Made by a program: the position numbers and the translations under genes
Source: Peteryoungia rhizophila
Lineage (GTDB): Bacteria > Pseudomonadota > Alphaproteobacteria > Rhizobiales > Rhizobiaceae
Assembly: GCF_004912145.1 (NCBI RefSeq)
Contig: NZ_STGT01000001.1
Location: forward strand, 496,001 to 560,000
Direction: 5' to 3'
DNA: 64,000 bases
Notes under the pieces: model-generated
The model's database searches: none
Told to the model about the DNA's origin: nothing
Seen by the model: only the letters and a program-made list of their open reading frames with translations
Part shown: positions 29,764-40,255 of the stretch, piece after piece
Position numbering within the stretch: position 1 is the stretch's first letter
Layout: every line of letters starts with the position of its first letter

Positions 29764-30715
29764 GTGTATCGAGTGCCCGGGCGATTTCTTCGTCCACCAC
29801 GAGCGAGGTCAAAAACCGCCCGGCAAGCGCCGCTGCCACCGGGCCCGCCTTCAGGCTACCAGCCGCCACGCCGATGATGGTCGGGCAGTTGGCAAGGTCT
29901 GCCGGGTCGAGTGCGACGACCCGCGAATTGAGATCGATCTCGGCGAGCGAACCGTCCGCCTTGATCAGATGCGCCAGGAACTCCCCGGCAATGCCCGCGT
30001 CAACAAGCGCCTGGCCGCCGCGTGCCGGATCCGGCAACAGGTCGTAATAGCCGGAACCCGGTGCCTGGACGGAGCCGATGCCAACCAGAGCCACGGTCGC
30101 CTTTCGTGCCAGATCGAAGACCTCGCGGATCGAGGCGACATTCATCAGGAGGTCGCGCTGCTGCTCGTCCTCGGCAAACAGGGGGGCGTGGACGAGTTGC
30201 GCCGTGCCACCAAGCTTGTCGGCCAGTTGCGTCGCCAGGTGGTTGACGTCTGTATAGTGCTTGCCCTGCACGCCGCCGGTCAGCGGCACGACCCGGACAT
30301 CGAAACGACGCTCGGCTTCGAGGTTTTCGACCACCGCACTCACCGCCTTGCCGCCGGTAATGGCGATGACATCGCCATCCCGAAGCGTTTCGAGAAGATG
30401 GTTCGCCGCGACCCGTCCGACCATCTGCAGCGTCGTCTCGGGATTATCCGATACGGTGGGCGTGACCACCGACTGCTTCAGGCCGAAGCGCTGCGTGACG
30501 TCGTTTTCCATATCGACCAGCCGCTGAAAGGGGCTGGAGATGCTGATCTTGACCATGCCTGCCTTGCGGCCAGCGGCGATCATGCGGTTCACCTTCGTAT
30601 GGGAGAGGTTGAGCTTCTCGGCGATCTCCGACTGCTTCACTCCCTCGATGAAATGCAGGACGAGGACCGAATACATCTGGCGCTGCTGATCGAATTCATC
30701 CCTGTTGTCCACCAT
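29750..30715 (-). CDS. SorC/DeoR-type sugar-binding transcriptional regulator
   Basis: This 321-residue regulator has an N-terminal helix-turn-helix ('GVKQSEIAEKLNLSHTKVNRMI') and a C-terminal SorC effector domain with 'VIAITGGKAVSAVVENL', 'VVPLTGGVQG' and 'VALVGIGSV', the fold that binds phosphorylated sugars (as in LsrR, EryD, SorC). AGGAG lies nine bases upstream of the ATG. It is embedded in the operon, so it likely controls its own expression. The TTTATTGCA inverted repeats at the promoter upstream of the binding-protein gene are the probable target. Confidence 0.9.
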   Translation of the reverse strand: MVDNRDEFDQQRQMYSVLVLHFIEGVKQSEIAEKLNLSHTKVNRMIAAGRKAGMVKISISSPFQRLVDMENDVTQRFGLKQSVVTPTVSDNPETTLQMVGRVAANHLLETLRDGDVIAITGGKAVSAVVENLEAERRFDVRVVPLTGGVQGKHYTDVNHLATQLADKLGGTAQLVHAPLFAEDEQQRDLLMNVASIREVFDLARKATVALVGIGSVQAPGSGYYDLLPDPARGGQALVDAGIAGEFLAHLIKADGSLAEIDLNSRVVALDPADLANCPTIIGVAAGSLKAGPVAAALAGRFLTSLVVDEEIARALDTHGEG

Positions 30716-30745
30716 GACGTCTCGTCTCCTCTTGCTCTCAGGCGC

Positions 30746-31747
30746 TCAGCGACGACGCTTGACCAGATAATGGTCGAACAGCACGGCGGTGAGCAGAATG
30801 CTACCTTTGATGATGTCCTGCCAGTAAACGGACACATTGAGCAAGGAGAGCGAGCTGGAAACCACCGAAAGCAGAACCGCGCCGAGGATGGCACCGAAGA
30901 TGGTGCCGACGCCGCCCGAGAGACTGGCACCGCCGATGACGGCTGCCGCGATCACATTCAATTCCATACCGACGCCGAAACTGGGCTGGGCAGAGCCGAA
31001 GCGGGCCATGTAGATGACGCCGGCCACACCGCAGAGCGCAGAGCAGAGCGTGGTGGTGGCGAAGACGACACGGCCGACGCGGATGCCCGAATAGGCAGCG
31101 GCCTTGGGATTGCTGCCGGTGTAGAAGACCTTGCGGAAGGCGGTCGTCCGGCGCAGCAGGAAGTCGAAAGACAGGACGACAACCACAAAGATGATCAAGA
31201 CGAGCGGGATGCCATAAATCGCGCCCTGGCCGATGAACTTGAATTCCGGCGGCAGGGAGAAGAGCCCGAGCGGTCGTCCACCCGTCGCCAACAGGCAGAT
31301 ACCGCGGGCAATCACCATCACGCCGAGCGAGACGATGAAGTGATGCAGGCCGACGACCGTCGTCAGGAAGCCCATGAACATGCCGATGCAGGTGGTCACC
31401 GCGATGGCGACGACGGCTGCTGCCCAGGGATCGACCCCGTTGAGGAAGAGCCAGCCGGCGACCACCATGGCAAGCGCCGTGACCGAGCCGACCGACAGAT
31501 CGATACCGCCGGAGATCAGCAGGATCGTCATGCCGACGACAACAATGCTCTCGACAGCAAAGGCCATGGACATGGCCCTGAGATTGTCGACCGTCAGGAA
31601 ATAGGGAGAGATGAAGGACATCACCGTGAACAGCGTGAGGATGATGACGATCAGGCCCGTCTCGCGCGCCTTGATCGCAGGTGTCCACCATTGCGCGCGG
31701 CGCTCGGCTGCCAGACGTGCCTGATGCTGTGTTTCTATCGTTGCCAT
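30746..31747 (-). CDS. RbsC-like sugar ABC transporter permease
   Basis: This 333-residue protein with about 8-10 helices belongs to the BPD_transp_2 family: '[24 protein letters not shown]' and '[15 protein letters not shown]'-type segments are conserved in ribose/autoinducer permeases. The start at 31747 (MATIETQ) has GGGGAT just upstream; longer extensions enter the ATPase gene. It forms the membrane channel with the adjacent double-ATPase and binding protein. Only one permease gene is present, so a homodimer is expected. Confidence 0.92.
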   Translation of the reverse strand: MATIETQHQARLAAERRAQWWTPAIKARETGLIVIILTLFTVMSFISPYFLTVDNLRAMSMAFAVESIVVVGMTILLISGGIDLSVGSVTALAMVVAGWLFLNGVDPWAAAVVAIAVTTCIGMFMGFLTTVVGLHHFIVSLGVMVIARGICLLATGGRPLGLFSLPPEFKFIGQGAIYGIPLVLIIFVVVVLSFDFLLRRTTAFRKVFYTGSNPKAAAYSGIRVGRVVFATTTLCSALCGVAGVIYMARFGSAQPSFGVGMELNVIAAAVIGGASLSGGVGTIFGAILGAVLLSVVSSSLSLLNVSVYWQDIIKGSILLTAVLFDHYLVKRRR

Positions 31748-31760
31748 AATCCCCATTCCC

Positions 31761-33332
<1,572 letters not shown>

Positions 33333-33408
33333 GACACCCCTCCCCTTCCCATCACTTCGACTTCCCCGGCGCCGCGAGACGCGCCGCCGGGGTCATGCAG
33401 GTCGGCGC

Positions 33409-34422
33409 TCAGCGCCCCTTCATGTATTCGTTGAGATCGAAGGATGCGGCATTCGCCTTTGTGATGACGGCAAAGCCATTGTCCATCGACGGCACCTGCA
33501 TCGGGTTGAAGCCCGATACCTTGTAGTCGTTGAAAGGATCGATCAGGTCGGGATTGGCGCCGAGGAAGGTGTTCATGAAGCCCATGAAGCCCTGAACGCC
33601 CTGGTTCGGGTTGACTGACATATGGATATTGCCCTGCTTGATGTGTTCGAGCGTGGTGGGCGTGATGTCGGCATGCAGGATCAGCACCTGCTTCTTGGCT
33701 TCGAGCACCGCGGCGACCGCACCTTCGGCCGAGCCGGCTTCCGGGATCCAGAGCGCGCCGAGGTTCGGATTGGCCTGCAGCATGGCGGCGACTGCCTGGT
33801 AGGCGGCGTTGGAATCCTGGTTCGTCGCCTGGCGACCGACCAGCTTCATGTCCGGATGGGTTCGTTCCATGTAGTCGATGAGTGCAGTCACGCGCAGGTC
33901 GTGGTTGCTCTGGCCCGGGTTTTCGAGAACGGCATATTCACCCTTGCCGCCGAGCGCCTTGACGATCTCTTCGGCCGCGAACTTCGCCTCGGCGACGTTG
34001 TCGGAGGTGATGTAGGCGGTGCGCTTGGACTTCGGCGAGTCTGCCGCGAAGGTGGTCACGGAGATGCCGGAGTCGATTGCCCGGTTGATCGGCTCGATGA
34101 ACGGATCCGACTGCATCGGATGCAGCAGGATGCCCTTCGGCTTCTTCACCAATTCCTGCTCGAAGGACGCGATCTGCTTGGTGATGTCATAGTCCGGCGT
34201 GCCGGTGAAGGCGGCCTCGCAGCCCAGCGCCTTGGCGGCCTGCTTGAAGCCCTCGAAGACGGGCACCCAATAGGGGTGGCCGGAGACCATGACGTTCATG
34301 ACATAGGTTTCGCCCGGTTCGCAGGCGAATTTTCCTTCTGCATTGGCTGGCGCGACGGACACAACGGTAACGGCGGCAGCAACCAGACCGATGGCGGTCG
34401 CGGCCTTCAGACACTTCAGCAT
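33409..34422 (-). CDS. Periplasmic sugar-binding protein of the ABC importer
   Basis: This 337-residue type I (RbsB-like) binding protein has a signal peptide cleaved near APANA. Family segments include 'VSGHPYWVPVFEGFKQAA', 'KPKGILLHPMQSDPF' and 'LGALWIPEAGSAEG'. It defines what the operon takes up. The residues used by LsrB for AI-2 (the Lys near the first strand, the WDSD aspartate, the Asp-Gln pair) are not conserved at the matching places. Ligand is therefore a sugar or polyol, not assigned. It is the first gene after the promoter and has a strong GGGAGGGG site. Confidence 0.9.
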   Translation of the reverse strand: MLKCLKAATAIGLVAAAVTVVSVAPANAEGKFACEPGETYVMNVMVSGHPYWVPVFEGFKQAAKALGCEAAFTGTPDYDITKQIASFEQELVKKPKGILLHPMQSDPFIEPINRAIDSGISVTTFAADSPKSKRTAYITSDNVAEAKFAAEEIVKALGGKGEYAVLENPGQSNHDLRVTALIDYMERTHPDMKLVGRQATNQDSNAAYQAVAAMLQANPNLGALWIPEAGSAEGAVAAVLEAKKQVLILHADITPTTLEHIKQGNIHMSVNPNQGVQGFMGFMNTFLGANPDLIDPFNDYKVSGFNPMQVPSMDNGFAVITKANAASFDLNEYMKGR

Positions 34423-34449
34423 TTTCCCCTCCCAGAGATGACAAATATT

Positions 34450-34482
34450 TGCAATAAAATTCAGACTAAGGAATTTATTGCA
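34450..34482. promoter_or_regulatory. Operator O1: perfect 9-bp inverted repeat at the sugar operon start site
   Basis: TGCAATAAA (34450-34458) and TTTATTGCA (34474-34482) are exact complements separated by 15 bases. The element lies immediately downstream of the predicted -10 box, where a bound repressor would block the transcription start. The same half-site recurs upstream at 34551. The linked SorC-family regulator is the likely ligand; this is inferred from position. Confidence 0.6.
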
Positions 34483-34490
34483 TGACGTGA

Positions 34491-34519
34491 CTAATATCGC
34501 CGACCTGGTTCCACGTCAA
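34491..34519 (-). promoter_or_regulatory. Sigma70-type promoter of the sugar/polyol operon
   Basis: On the minus strand, TTGACG (34519-34514) and TATTAG (34496-34491) are separated by exactly 17 bases. It points at the binding-protein gene 70 bases away. TTTATTGCA elements lie on both sides, a layout that suits repression, possibly with looping. Confidence 0.6.
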
Positions 34520-34525
34520 GCACAC

Positions 34526-34560
34526 GTGCGTAATATTTTCATTCGTGAAATTTATTGCAC
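34526..34560. promoter_or_regulatory. Operator O2: upstream TTTATTGCAC element with imperfect partner
   Basis: TTTATTGCAC at 34551-34560 repeats the O1 half-site. It faces an imperfect complement, GTGCGTAATA, at 34526-34535. Overall size is close to that of O1. Together with O1 it brackets the promoter, with dyad centres about 77 bp apart. Confidence 0.45.
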
Positions 34561-34804
34561 GCTACGATCGATCGGCCCATTCTCGCCTCAACGCGGACGA
34601 GGCGTTTCCAAGTCTGAATTCCCGACGATGAGCTGGGCAACGGCGCCTGAAGAGGGAGGAGGTCTCAGGCACTCTGAAATCTGGCAGGCCATTCCCGATG
34701 GAACAAAATCGCCGCATGGGTGTTGCGCCCGGTGGTGGTGGTTCCACGAAAGGGGAAAGCGTGTCCGGGGCAAACGATATCCTGCATCCAGAAACGGTCG
34801 GCGA
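34561..34804. other. Region upstream of ctaG with no gene
   Basis: This is the ctaG-side half of the 382-base gap between the sugar-binding protein and ctaG. A long open frame crosses it in phase with ctaG, but it has no ribosome-binding site or conserved sequence until the ATG at 34805. The ctaG promoter should lie here; no clear -35/-10 pair was picked out. Confidence 0.4.
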
Positions 34805-35551
34805 ATGATGGATCTCGCTATCTATTGCGGTCCCGCGCCGACGCCTGAAGAACTCTGGAGCGCGTGGAAATTCGATCCACCCGTGTTGGCGGGTATCGCT
34901 GCGATATTCCTGTTCCTGATGATCTCGGCCAAAAGCCTGCGGCAGCGCCTGGCAGCCTGGACGTCTCTTCTGTTGATGCTGCTGGCTTTTGTTTCGCCGC
35001 TTTGCGCGCTTGCTTCCGCACTTTTTTCCGCCCGTGTCGCCCATCATGTGGTGCTCGTAACACTGCTTGCTCCCGCCATCATCCTTGCGATCCCGCCTGA
35101 AATGCTGCGCAGGCCTCGTTTCCCGGCGCAGCTATCATTCATCACGCACACGGTCCTGATATGGGTCTGGCATGCGCCGGGTCCCTATCTCTTCGCGCTC
35201 AGCTCTCCCGCCGCATATTGGCTGATGGAACTCACCCTGATCGCCTCCGCCCTCTGGCTGTGGATGGACACTCTGACCCCGCAGCGTTCGGCGGGGTCAG
35301 CCATTGCGCTGCTGCTCGGCACGACCATCCAGATGGGCATGCTGGGCGCGCTCCTGACATTCTCGCGTGAACCACTCTTTGCCGCCCATATGGACAGCAC
35401 CCATGCCTTTGGCTTGTCGCCGCTCGCGGATCAGCAGCTGGCCGGCCTGCTCATGTGGGTACCTGCCGCGCTTCCGTATCTCGTTGCTGCCCTTCTCAGG
35501 CTGCGCAGCGTCTTTTCCGGGCGAAGCTTCGACAGCAAGGCGCCGCGCTGA
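34805..35551 (+). CDS. ctaG: CtaG-type (caa3) cytochrome c oxidase assembly membrane protein
   Basis: This 248-residue protein has about seven helices and family features such as 'ARVAHHVVLVTLLAPAIILA', 'HTVLIWVWHAPGPYLFAL' and 'PLADQQLAGLLMWVPAALPYL'. It is the caa3_CtaG family linked to assembly and copper supply of oxidases, not the Cox11-type CtaG. The start at 34805 follows the domain boundary; 34808 is an alternative Met. It opens a cluster with CopD-like, subunit II and fused subunit I-III genes, and its stop overlaps the next ATG by one base (TGATG). Confidence 0.85.
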   Translation: MMDLAIYCGPAPTPEELWSAWKFDPPVLAGIAAIFLFLMISAKSLRQRLAAWTSLLLMLLAFVSPLCALASALFSARVAHHVVLVTLLAPAIILAIPPEMLRRPRFPAQLSFITHTVLIWVWHAPGPYLFALSSPAAYWLMELTLIASALWLWMDTLTPQRSAGSAIALLLGTTIQMGMLGALLTFSREPLFAAHMDSTHAFGLSPLADQQLAGLLMWVPAALPYLVAALLRLRSVFSGRSFDSKAPR

Positions 35552-36051
35552 TGATCGCCTTGCTCAAGTTCGTGCATATCACCGCGATCGCCATCTGGAC
35601 GGCTGGGCTGATCAGCCTGCCGAGCCTTTATGTGCAGCGGGCCCATGTCGAAAATGACGACGCGCTGTACCGCATGCAGCGCATGACCCGCTTCGCCTTC
35701 GTCGCCCTGATCTCGCCGGCAGCCTTCATCGCGGTCTCGACCGGCATCGCGCTCAGCTTTCTGCGCGACGTGTTCTCACCCTGGTTTTCGTGGAAGCTCG
35801 GCTTTGTCGGGCTGCTGTCCATGTTCCATGTATTTTCCGGCCTCGTCGTCATCCGGCTTTTCCGTGAAGGCGAAGTCTATCCCGTCTGGCGTTTCGTCCT
35901 GGCCACAGCCAGTTGCTGCGCCGTCGTGGTCGCCATCCTTGTGCTGGTCCTTGCCAAACAGGCCCCGGATTTCACCCTTCCGTCCATCATGTCCGAGCCG
36001 GGAGGGCTGAAGCGCCTGCTGGAACCCTTCAATCCTTGGGCGACACCATGA
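35551..36051 (+). CDS. CopD/HemJ-like four-helix membrane protein
   Basis: This 166-residue protein has four or five helices. The start 'MIALLKFVHITAIAIWTAGLI' carries the conserved His/Trp, and 'FSWKLGFVGLLSMFHVFSGLV' carries Lys and His. These features are shared by the CopD copper-resistance family and HemJ-like proteins. One-base overlap with ctaG shows co-translation. In this setting a role in copper or heme handling for the oxidase is reasonable; the exact function is not known. Its 3' end overlaps the convergent DUF2231 gene by 23 bases. Confidence 0.75.
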   Translation: MIALLKFVHITAIAIWTAGLISLPSLYVQRAHVENDDALYRMQRMTRFAFVALISPAAFIAVSTGIALSFLRDVFSPWFSWKLGFVGLLSMFHVFSGLVVIRLFREGEVYPVWRFVLATASCCAVVVAILVLVLAKQAPDFTLPSIMSEPGGLKRLLEPFNPWATP

Positions 36052-36535
36052 GGCCGATGCCGTGATCGAAGATCAGCTTGCCCCCGTGCCAGCCGGCAAC
36101 GCCGGTGAGAACGGCTGCCAGACAGGACAACAGCAACCCATGTGGCAGGACCGCATCCGGCTCGAGGAGCCTCAGGCCCCAGTTGGCGCCAGCAACCGAG
36201 ATCAGCGTCACAGCCGCGATGGCATGCGCCCAGCTTGCGACGCGGGCGCGAATGCCGGGCACCAGCAGCAGCTCCACCGTTCCGACGATGCCAGCAGCCA
36301 CGCCTGCGACAAAGGCGGTCCCAGCGGTCCAGAGACCGACGCGCAGCCAGAAGGGATCTGCAGTCCACCAGTAGAAGACGTCGACCGCGAGCGTTCCGAA
36401 AACCAGGGCGATGGGAAAATGCACGCTCATTGCATGCAGCGGGTGACCCGCGACAGCAATCGCGGAAGTCTTGTCCTTTTCTTCCAGCTGCTCGATGACA
36501 GGGTTGGGCGTGGTGCTCTGCGACGTCTCGGCCAT
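36029..36535 (-). CDS. DUF2231 membrane protein
   Basis: This 168-residue protein has four predicted helices and the conserved 'GHPLHAMSVHFPIALVFGTLAVDVFYWWT' segment, whose histidines are typical of DUF2231 and suggest heme or metal binding. The start at 36535 has GGAGGA upstream; a far longer frame runs antisense through coxB and is not real. It is divergent from coxB, 33 bases away, and often accompanies cox clusters. Biochemical function is unknown. Confidence 0.82.
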   Translation of the reverse strand: MAETSQSTTPNPVIEQLEEKDKTSAIAVAGHPLHAMSVHFPIALVFGTLAVDVFYWWTADPFWLRVGLWTAGTAFVAGVAAGIVGTVELLLVPGIRARVASWAHAIAAVTLISVAGANWGLRLLEPDAVLPHGLLLSCLAAVLTGVAGWHGGKLIFDHGIGLMVSPKD

Positions 36536-36568
36536 GGAAATCCTCCGTTTTCGATCAAAAGGCGCGGG

Positions 36569-37276
36569 ATGCGGGGAATGTTCCACCGCCCCTTCTTCGC
36601 ATCTCTCATCGCGCTGGGACTCGCCTCCTGTTCCGGCGATCTGTCGGCGCTCGATCCGGCCGGTCCCTATGCCGGCGCGATCGCAAATCTGTGGTGGATC
36701 ATGCTGGCCGGGGCCGGCGCGATCCTCACCCTGGTGCTTGTGCTCTTCGGCCTCGTTCTCTTCCGCCCCGGCTTCGGGCGCAGTCTTTCCGTCAAGGGAT
36801 GGATGATCGCCGGTGGCCTCTTCCTGCCGGTTCCCGTGCTCATGGCACTGATGACCTATGGCATGGCGCAGGGCGAATATCTGATCGGCGCCTGGCAGAA
36901 CGAACCCGTGATGGCCCGCGTCGAGGCGAGAGGCGCCATGTGGCGATGGGACTTCCGCTATCCCGATGTCGGGTCTGATGTCGCGACCGTGGAGACGCTC
37001 CACATTCCCGCTGGCGGTGTGGTGGAGGTCCGGGTCACCAGTGCCGATGTCGTGCACAGCTTCTGGATTCCGCGCCTGGCCGGCAAGATCGATGCCGTGC
37101 CCGGCCATACGACCGTTCTCCGGATCAAGGCTGACGTTCCCGGGCGGTATGCCGGCATCTGCGCGGAATATTGCGGCACCGGCCATGCGGGCATGCGCTT
37201 CACGGTCGAGGCCCATACGCCGGAGACATACCGGCAAAAATTGACTGCGTTGACGGCGGAAGGGCCTGCACCATGA
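36569..37276 (+). CDS. coxB: Cytochrome c oxidase subunit II, lipoprotein type
   Basis: This 235-residue subunit starts with a lipobox-like signal ('LIALGLASCSGD') and two membrane helices, then a cupredoxin domain carrying the CuA centre: C198, C202, H206 and M209 in 'CAEYCGTGHAGM', plus the upstream His in 'SADVVHSFWIP'. It accepts electrons from cytochrome c; no heme c domain is attached. The start could be 36569 or 36578; the first has AAAAGG at good spacing. It overlaps the subunit I gene as ATGA. Confidence 0.92.
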   Translation: MRGMFHRPFFASLIALGLASCSGDLSALDPAGPYAGAIANLWWIMLAGAGAILTLVLVLFGLVLFRPGFGRSLSVKGWMIAGGLFLPVPVLMALMTYGMAQGEYLIGAWQNEPVMARVEARGAMWRWDFRYPDVGSDVATVETLHIPAGGVVEVRVTSADVVHSFWIPRLAGKIDAVPGHTTVLRIKADVPGRYAGICAEYCGTGHAGMRFTVEAHTPETYRQKLTALTAEGPAP

Positions 37277-39798
37277 CCGACAAGACGCCCGAAAACGGTT
37301 TCGTCCCTGCAGAATCGCCGATCCGGCTGCATCACCAGCTGGACGCCATCTGGGGATCAGGACGAGGGTTGACCCGCCTCTCTGCGGTCAATCACACTGT
37401 CGTCGGAATCCGGTTCATGGTGACCGCGCTCGTCTTCTTCGCCATTGGCGGCGTTCTCGCCATGCTAATCCGCACCCAACTCGCCTCGACCAACAGCACT
37501 TTCCTCGATGCCGCCCAATATGCGCAGGTTTTCACCATGCATGGCGTCATCATGATGTTCCTCTTCGCCATCCCCTTCTTCGAGGGGCTGGCGATCTATC
37601 TCCTGCCGAAGATGCTCGGCGCGCGCGACCTCGCCTTTCCGCGCATGTCGGCCTATGGCTACTGGTGCTACCTATTCGGTGGCTCCTTCCTTGTCGCAGC
37701 ACTTCTCTTCGGCATTGCGCCCGACGGCGGCTGGTTCATGTATACGCCGCTGTCGTCCCGTCCCTATTCGCCGGGGATCAATGCCGATGTCTGGCTGCTC
37801 GGCATCACCTTCGTCGAGATCTCAGCGCTGTCCGCCGCCATCGAGATCATGGTGACCATCCTGAAGCTCCGGTCGCCCGGCATGTCGCTGACGCGCATGC
37901 CGATCTTCGCCTGGTACATGCTGGTGGTCGCCGCGATGATGATCATCGGCTTTCCGCCGCTCATCCTCGGCTCCATCCTCCTCGAAGTGGAGCGCGCCTT
38001 CGACCTTCCCTTCTTCGACCCGACGCGCGGCGGCGATCCGCTGCTTTGGCAGCACCTGTTCTGGCTGTTCGGACATCCGGAGGTCTACATCATCTTCCTG
38101 CCCGCGGCCGGCGCGCTCTCGACCATCATTCCGGTCCTGTCCCGGACCCGGCTCGAAGGTTACGGCCTGATCGTGGCGGCGATCGTCGCCATGGCTTTCC
38201 TCTCCTTCGGTCTCTGGGTGCACCACATGTATACGGTGGGCATCCCGCATGTGGCGCTGTCCTTCTTCTCCGCCGCAAGCGCGCTGGTCGCCATCCCGAC
38301 AGGGATCCAGATCTTTGCCTGGCTCGCGACCATGGCGCATGGGCGACCGCAGCTTTCGATCCCGATGCTGCATGTCTTCGGCTTCTTCTTCGTCTTCGTG
38401 CTCGGCGGGCTGACCGGCGTCATGCTCGCCATGGTACCCTTCGACTGGCAGGCGCACGACAGCCACTTTGTCGTCGCCCATCTGCACTACGTGCTCGTTG
38501 GCGGCTTCGTCTTTCCGATGATGGCGGCCGCCTATTACTGGCTACCGCACATCACCGGCCGGCAGCCGGTGCAGCACCTGTCGAAACCGGCCTTCTGGCT
38601 GATCTTCATCGGCTTCAACGTCACCTTTTTCGCCATGCATCTGACAGGGCTGCGCGGCATGCCTCGGCGGGTCTTCGAATATCCGCCGGAAGCCGGGTGG
38701 GAAGTCCTCAACTTCGTTTCGTCGATCGGCGGCTTCGTCATGACGATCGGCTTTGCTCTCGTCGCGCTGGACCTGATCATGCTCGTCCGTTACGGCCGCC
38801 CCTTCCGTCGCGATCCGTGGAAGGCGGGAACGCTGGAATGGGCGACACCGACGCCGCCGCCCTCCTACAACTTTGGCTCGCTTCCCCATATTGAAGACCG
38901 GGCCGACGCGCTGGAGCCGCGCGTGCTGGGGCCGGAATTGGCAGCAGGCCGTGGCTATCTCGGTTTCATGCGCAACGGATGGATGGAGACATTGACCGTC
39001 GACATGGTGACGGGACGTCTCGACCATGTCGTGGTCCTGCCCCGGCCGACCTATCTGCCCCTTTGGACCGCCATCGCGACGGCCGCCGTCTTCGCCAGCC
39101 TGCTCGCCAAACTCTATTGGGCGACACCGATCGCACTTCTCGCTGTCGTCGTTCTCTTCTTCCTCTGGACGCCATCGACGGGTTTGAAGCAGGACATCGG
39201 CCCATTGGAGGTCGGCCATGGCGACCGAGCCCTGCACCACCAGGAAGTCGCCCAGCCCCCCTCCTGGTGGGCGGTCGTCTTCGCGCTCGCTGCAGATGCC
39301 ACGCTCTACACTTCGCTCATCTTCGGCGGCTTCTTCCTGTGGCTGTCGGCACCGAACTGGCCTCCACCGGATCTCGGCTTCACCTTTGCCGGCCCCTCTC
39401 TCGTTGCCGCCATCACGCTGCTCGGCGCAGCACTCTCGGCACGCATGCCTGACGGGCGAGCCGGCAGGACTGTCTCAGGCCTGGCATTCACGCTTATCGC
39501 GCACCTGCTCACCGTCGGAGCGATGTCTGTGCTCCTGATGTCGCTACCGGCACCGACGAGCCATGCGGCGCTGGCATCGGCCTTCGCCGTCGCCGCCTAT
39601 GTCACGCTGCATGCGGGCATCGGCGCTGTCCTTGCGGGTTATGGCCTGTGGCGCTGGTATGGGGGCTATATTTCGATGCAGAGGAGGCTCGACCTGCGGA
39701 TCGGAAGCCTCTGGCACGATTACACGGCGGTGACCGGCCTCGTGGGGCTTGCCTTTCCCTTCGTGCTGCAGAGCCTGACAGGCGCGGGAGGACGATGA
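37273..39798 (+). CDS. coxA: Cytochrome c oxidase subunits I and III fused
   Basis: This 841-residue protein carries subunit I (about 1-560) and a subunit III-like five-helix part (about 650-841). Heme and CuB ligands are intact: His in 'FTMHGVIMMF', 'GHPEVY' with the cross-linked Tyr and the D-channel Glu, 'HHMYTVG', and 'HDSHFVVAHLHY'. Three proton-channel positions are unusual. The K-channel lysine is Gln ('TGIQIFAW'). The asparagines at P. denitrificans positions 113 and 131 are Ile ('AIYLLP') and Ser ('FPRMSAY'), while the D-channel Asp ('ARDLAF') stays. The gene resembles CoxN-type alternative oxidases of rhizobia. Confidence 0.92.
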   Translation: MTDKTPENGFVPAESPIRLHHQLDAIWGSGRGLTRLSAVNHTVVGIRFMVTALVFFAIGGVLAMLIRTQLASTNSTFLDAAQYAQVFTMHGVIMMFLFAIPFFEGLAIYLLPKMLGARDLAFPRMSAYGYWCYLFGGSFLVAALLFGIAPDGGWFMYTPLSSRPYSPGINADVWLLGITFVEISALSAAIEIMVTILKLRSPGMSLTRMPIFAWYMLVVAAMMIIGFPPLILGSILLEVERAFDLPFFDPTRGGDPLLWQHLFWLFGHPEVYIIFLPAAGALSTIIPVLSRTRLEGYGLIVAAIVAMAFLSFGLWVHHMYTVGIPHVALSFFSAASALVAIPTGIQIFAWLATMAHGRPQLSIPMLHVFGFFFVFVLGGLTGVMLAMVPFDWQAHDSHFVVAHLHYVLVGGFVFPMMAAAYYWLPHITGRQPVQHLSKPAFWLIFIGFNVTFFAMHLTGLRGMPRRVFEYPPEAGWEVLNFVSSIGGFVMTIGFALVALDLIMLVRYGRPFRRDPWKAGTLEWATPTPPPSYNFGSLPHIEDRADALEPRVLGPELAAGRGYLGFMRNGWMETLTVDMVTGRLDHVVVLPRPTYLPLWTAIATAAVFASLLAKLYWATPIALLAVVVLFFLWTPSTGLKQDIGPLEVGHGDRALHHQEVAQPPSWWAVVFALAADATLYTSLIFGGFFLWLSAPNWPPPDLGFTFAGPSLVAAITLLGAALSARMPDGRAGRTVSGLAFTLIAHLLTVGAMSVLLMSLPAPTSHAALASAFAVAAYVTLHAGIGAVLAGYGLWRWYGGYISMQRRLDLRIGSLWHDYTAVTGLVGLAFPFVLQSLTGAGGR

Positions 39799-39799
39799 G

Positions 39800-40135
39800 A
39801 TGCGTGTCTCGCCCTTCGTGTTGATCCTGGCCGGCTTCGTCGTCTGGTCGATCGCCTTCCTTGCACTTTATGCCACCCAGGCGACCGGGTGCCGGCTGGG
39901 CTGGGACGGGATCGCGATCGGGCCTCTCTCCCTGCTCCGATTGTCGCTGACAGGCTTGTTCATCCTCGCCGTCGCGCTGCTGGCCGGGCTCTATCGGTAT
40001 GGCAGCATCCATGGCCACGTTGCGACGGGACAGGCGCAAATCCTGGTAAAAATCGCCTGCATGGTACACCTCGCCGCCCTCGTCTCGACGGTCATCACCT
40101 TTTCCGGCGTGTTTTGGCTGTCGCTTTGCCGATAG
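39800..40135 (+). CDS. Small three-helix membrane protein at the end of the cox cluster
   Basis: This 111-residue protein has three hydrophobic helices (about 5-27, 45-67 and 85-107) and no motif I recognise. It starts one base after the oxidase stop, so it is translationally linked and probably an accessory or small structural subunit of this oxidase. Similar short proteins close other alternative cox operons. Function is unknown. Confidence 0.75.
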   Translation: MRVSPFVLILAGFVVWSIAFLALYATQATGCRLGWDGIAIGPLSLLRLSLTGLFILAVALLAGLYRYGSIHGHVATGQAQILVKIACMVHLAALVSTVITFSGVFWLSLCR

Positions 40136-40255
40136 CTCCAATGGTTATGAAAAAGTAACTGCCGAATAGCGACACATATGACAAAAACAACCCATTCGAT
40201 TCAGCGGATTCTTAAGAAAGGTATGCTCAATTAGCCTCCTACGGGAGAACCCAAA

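Noticed and set aside
33409..34422. LsrB-type AI-2 binding protein, with the aldolase as LsrF and the kinase as LsrK
   Set aside because: The operon content resembles lsr, but the binding protein lacks the LsrB residues for AI-2 (first-strand Lys, WDSD aspartate, Asp-Gln pair), there is no LsrG, and a GlpD-like dehydrogenase is present.
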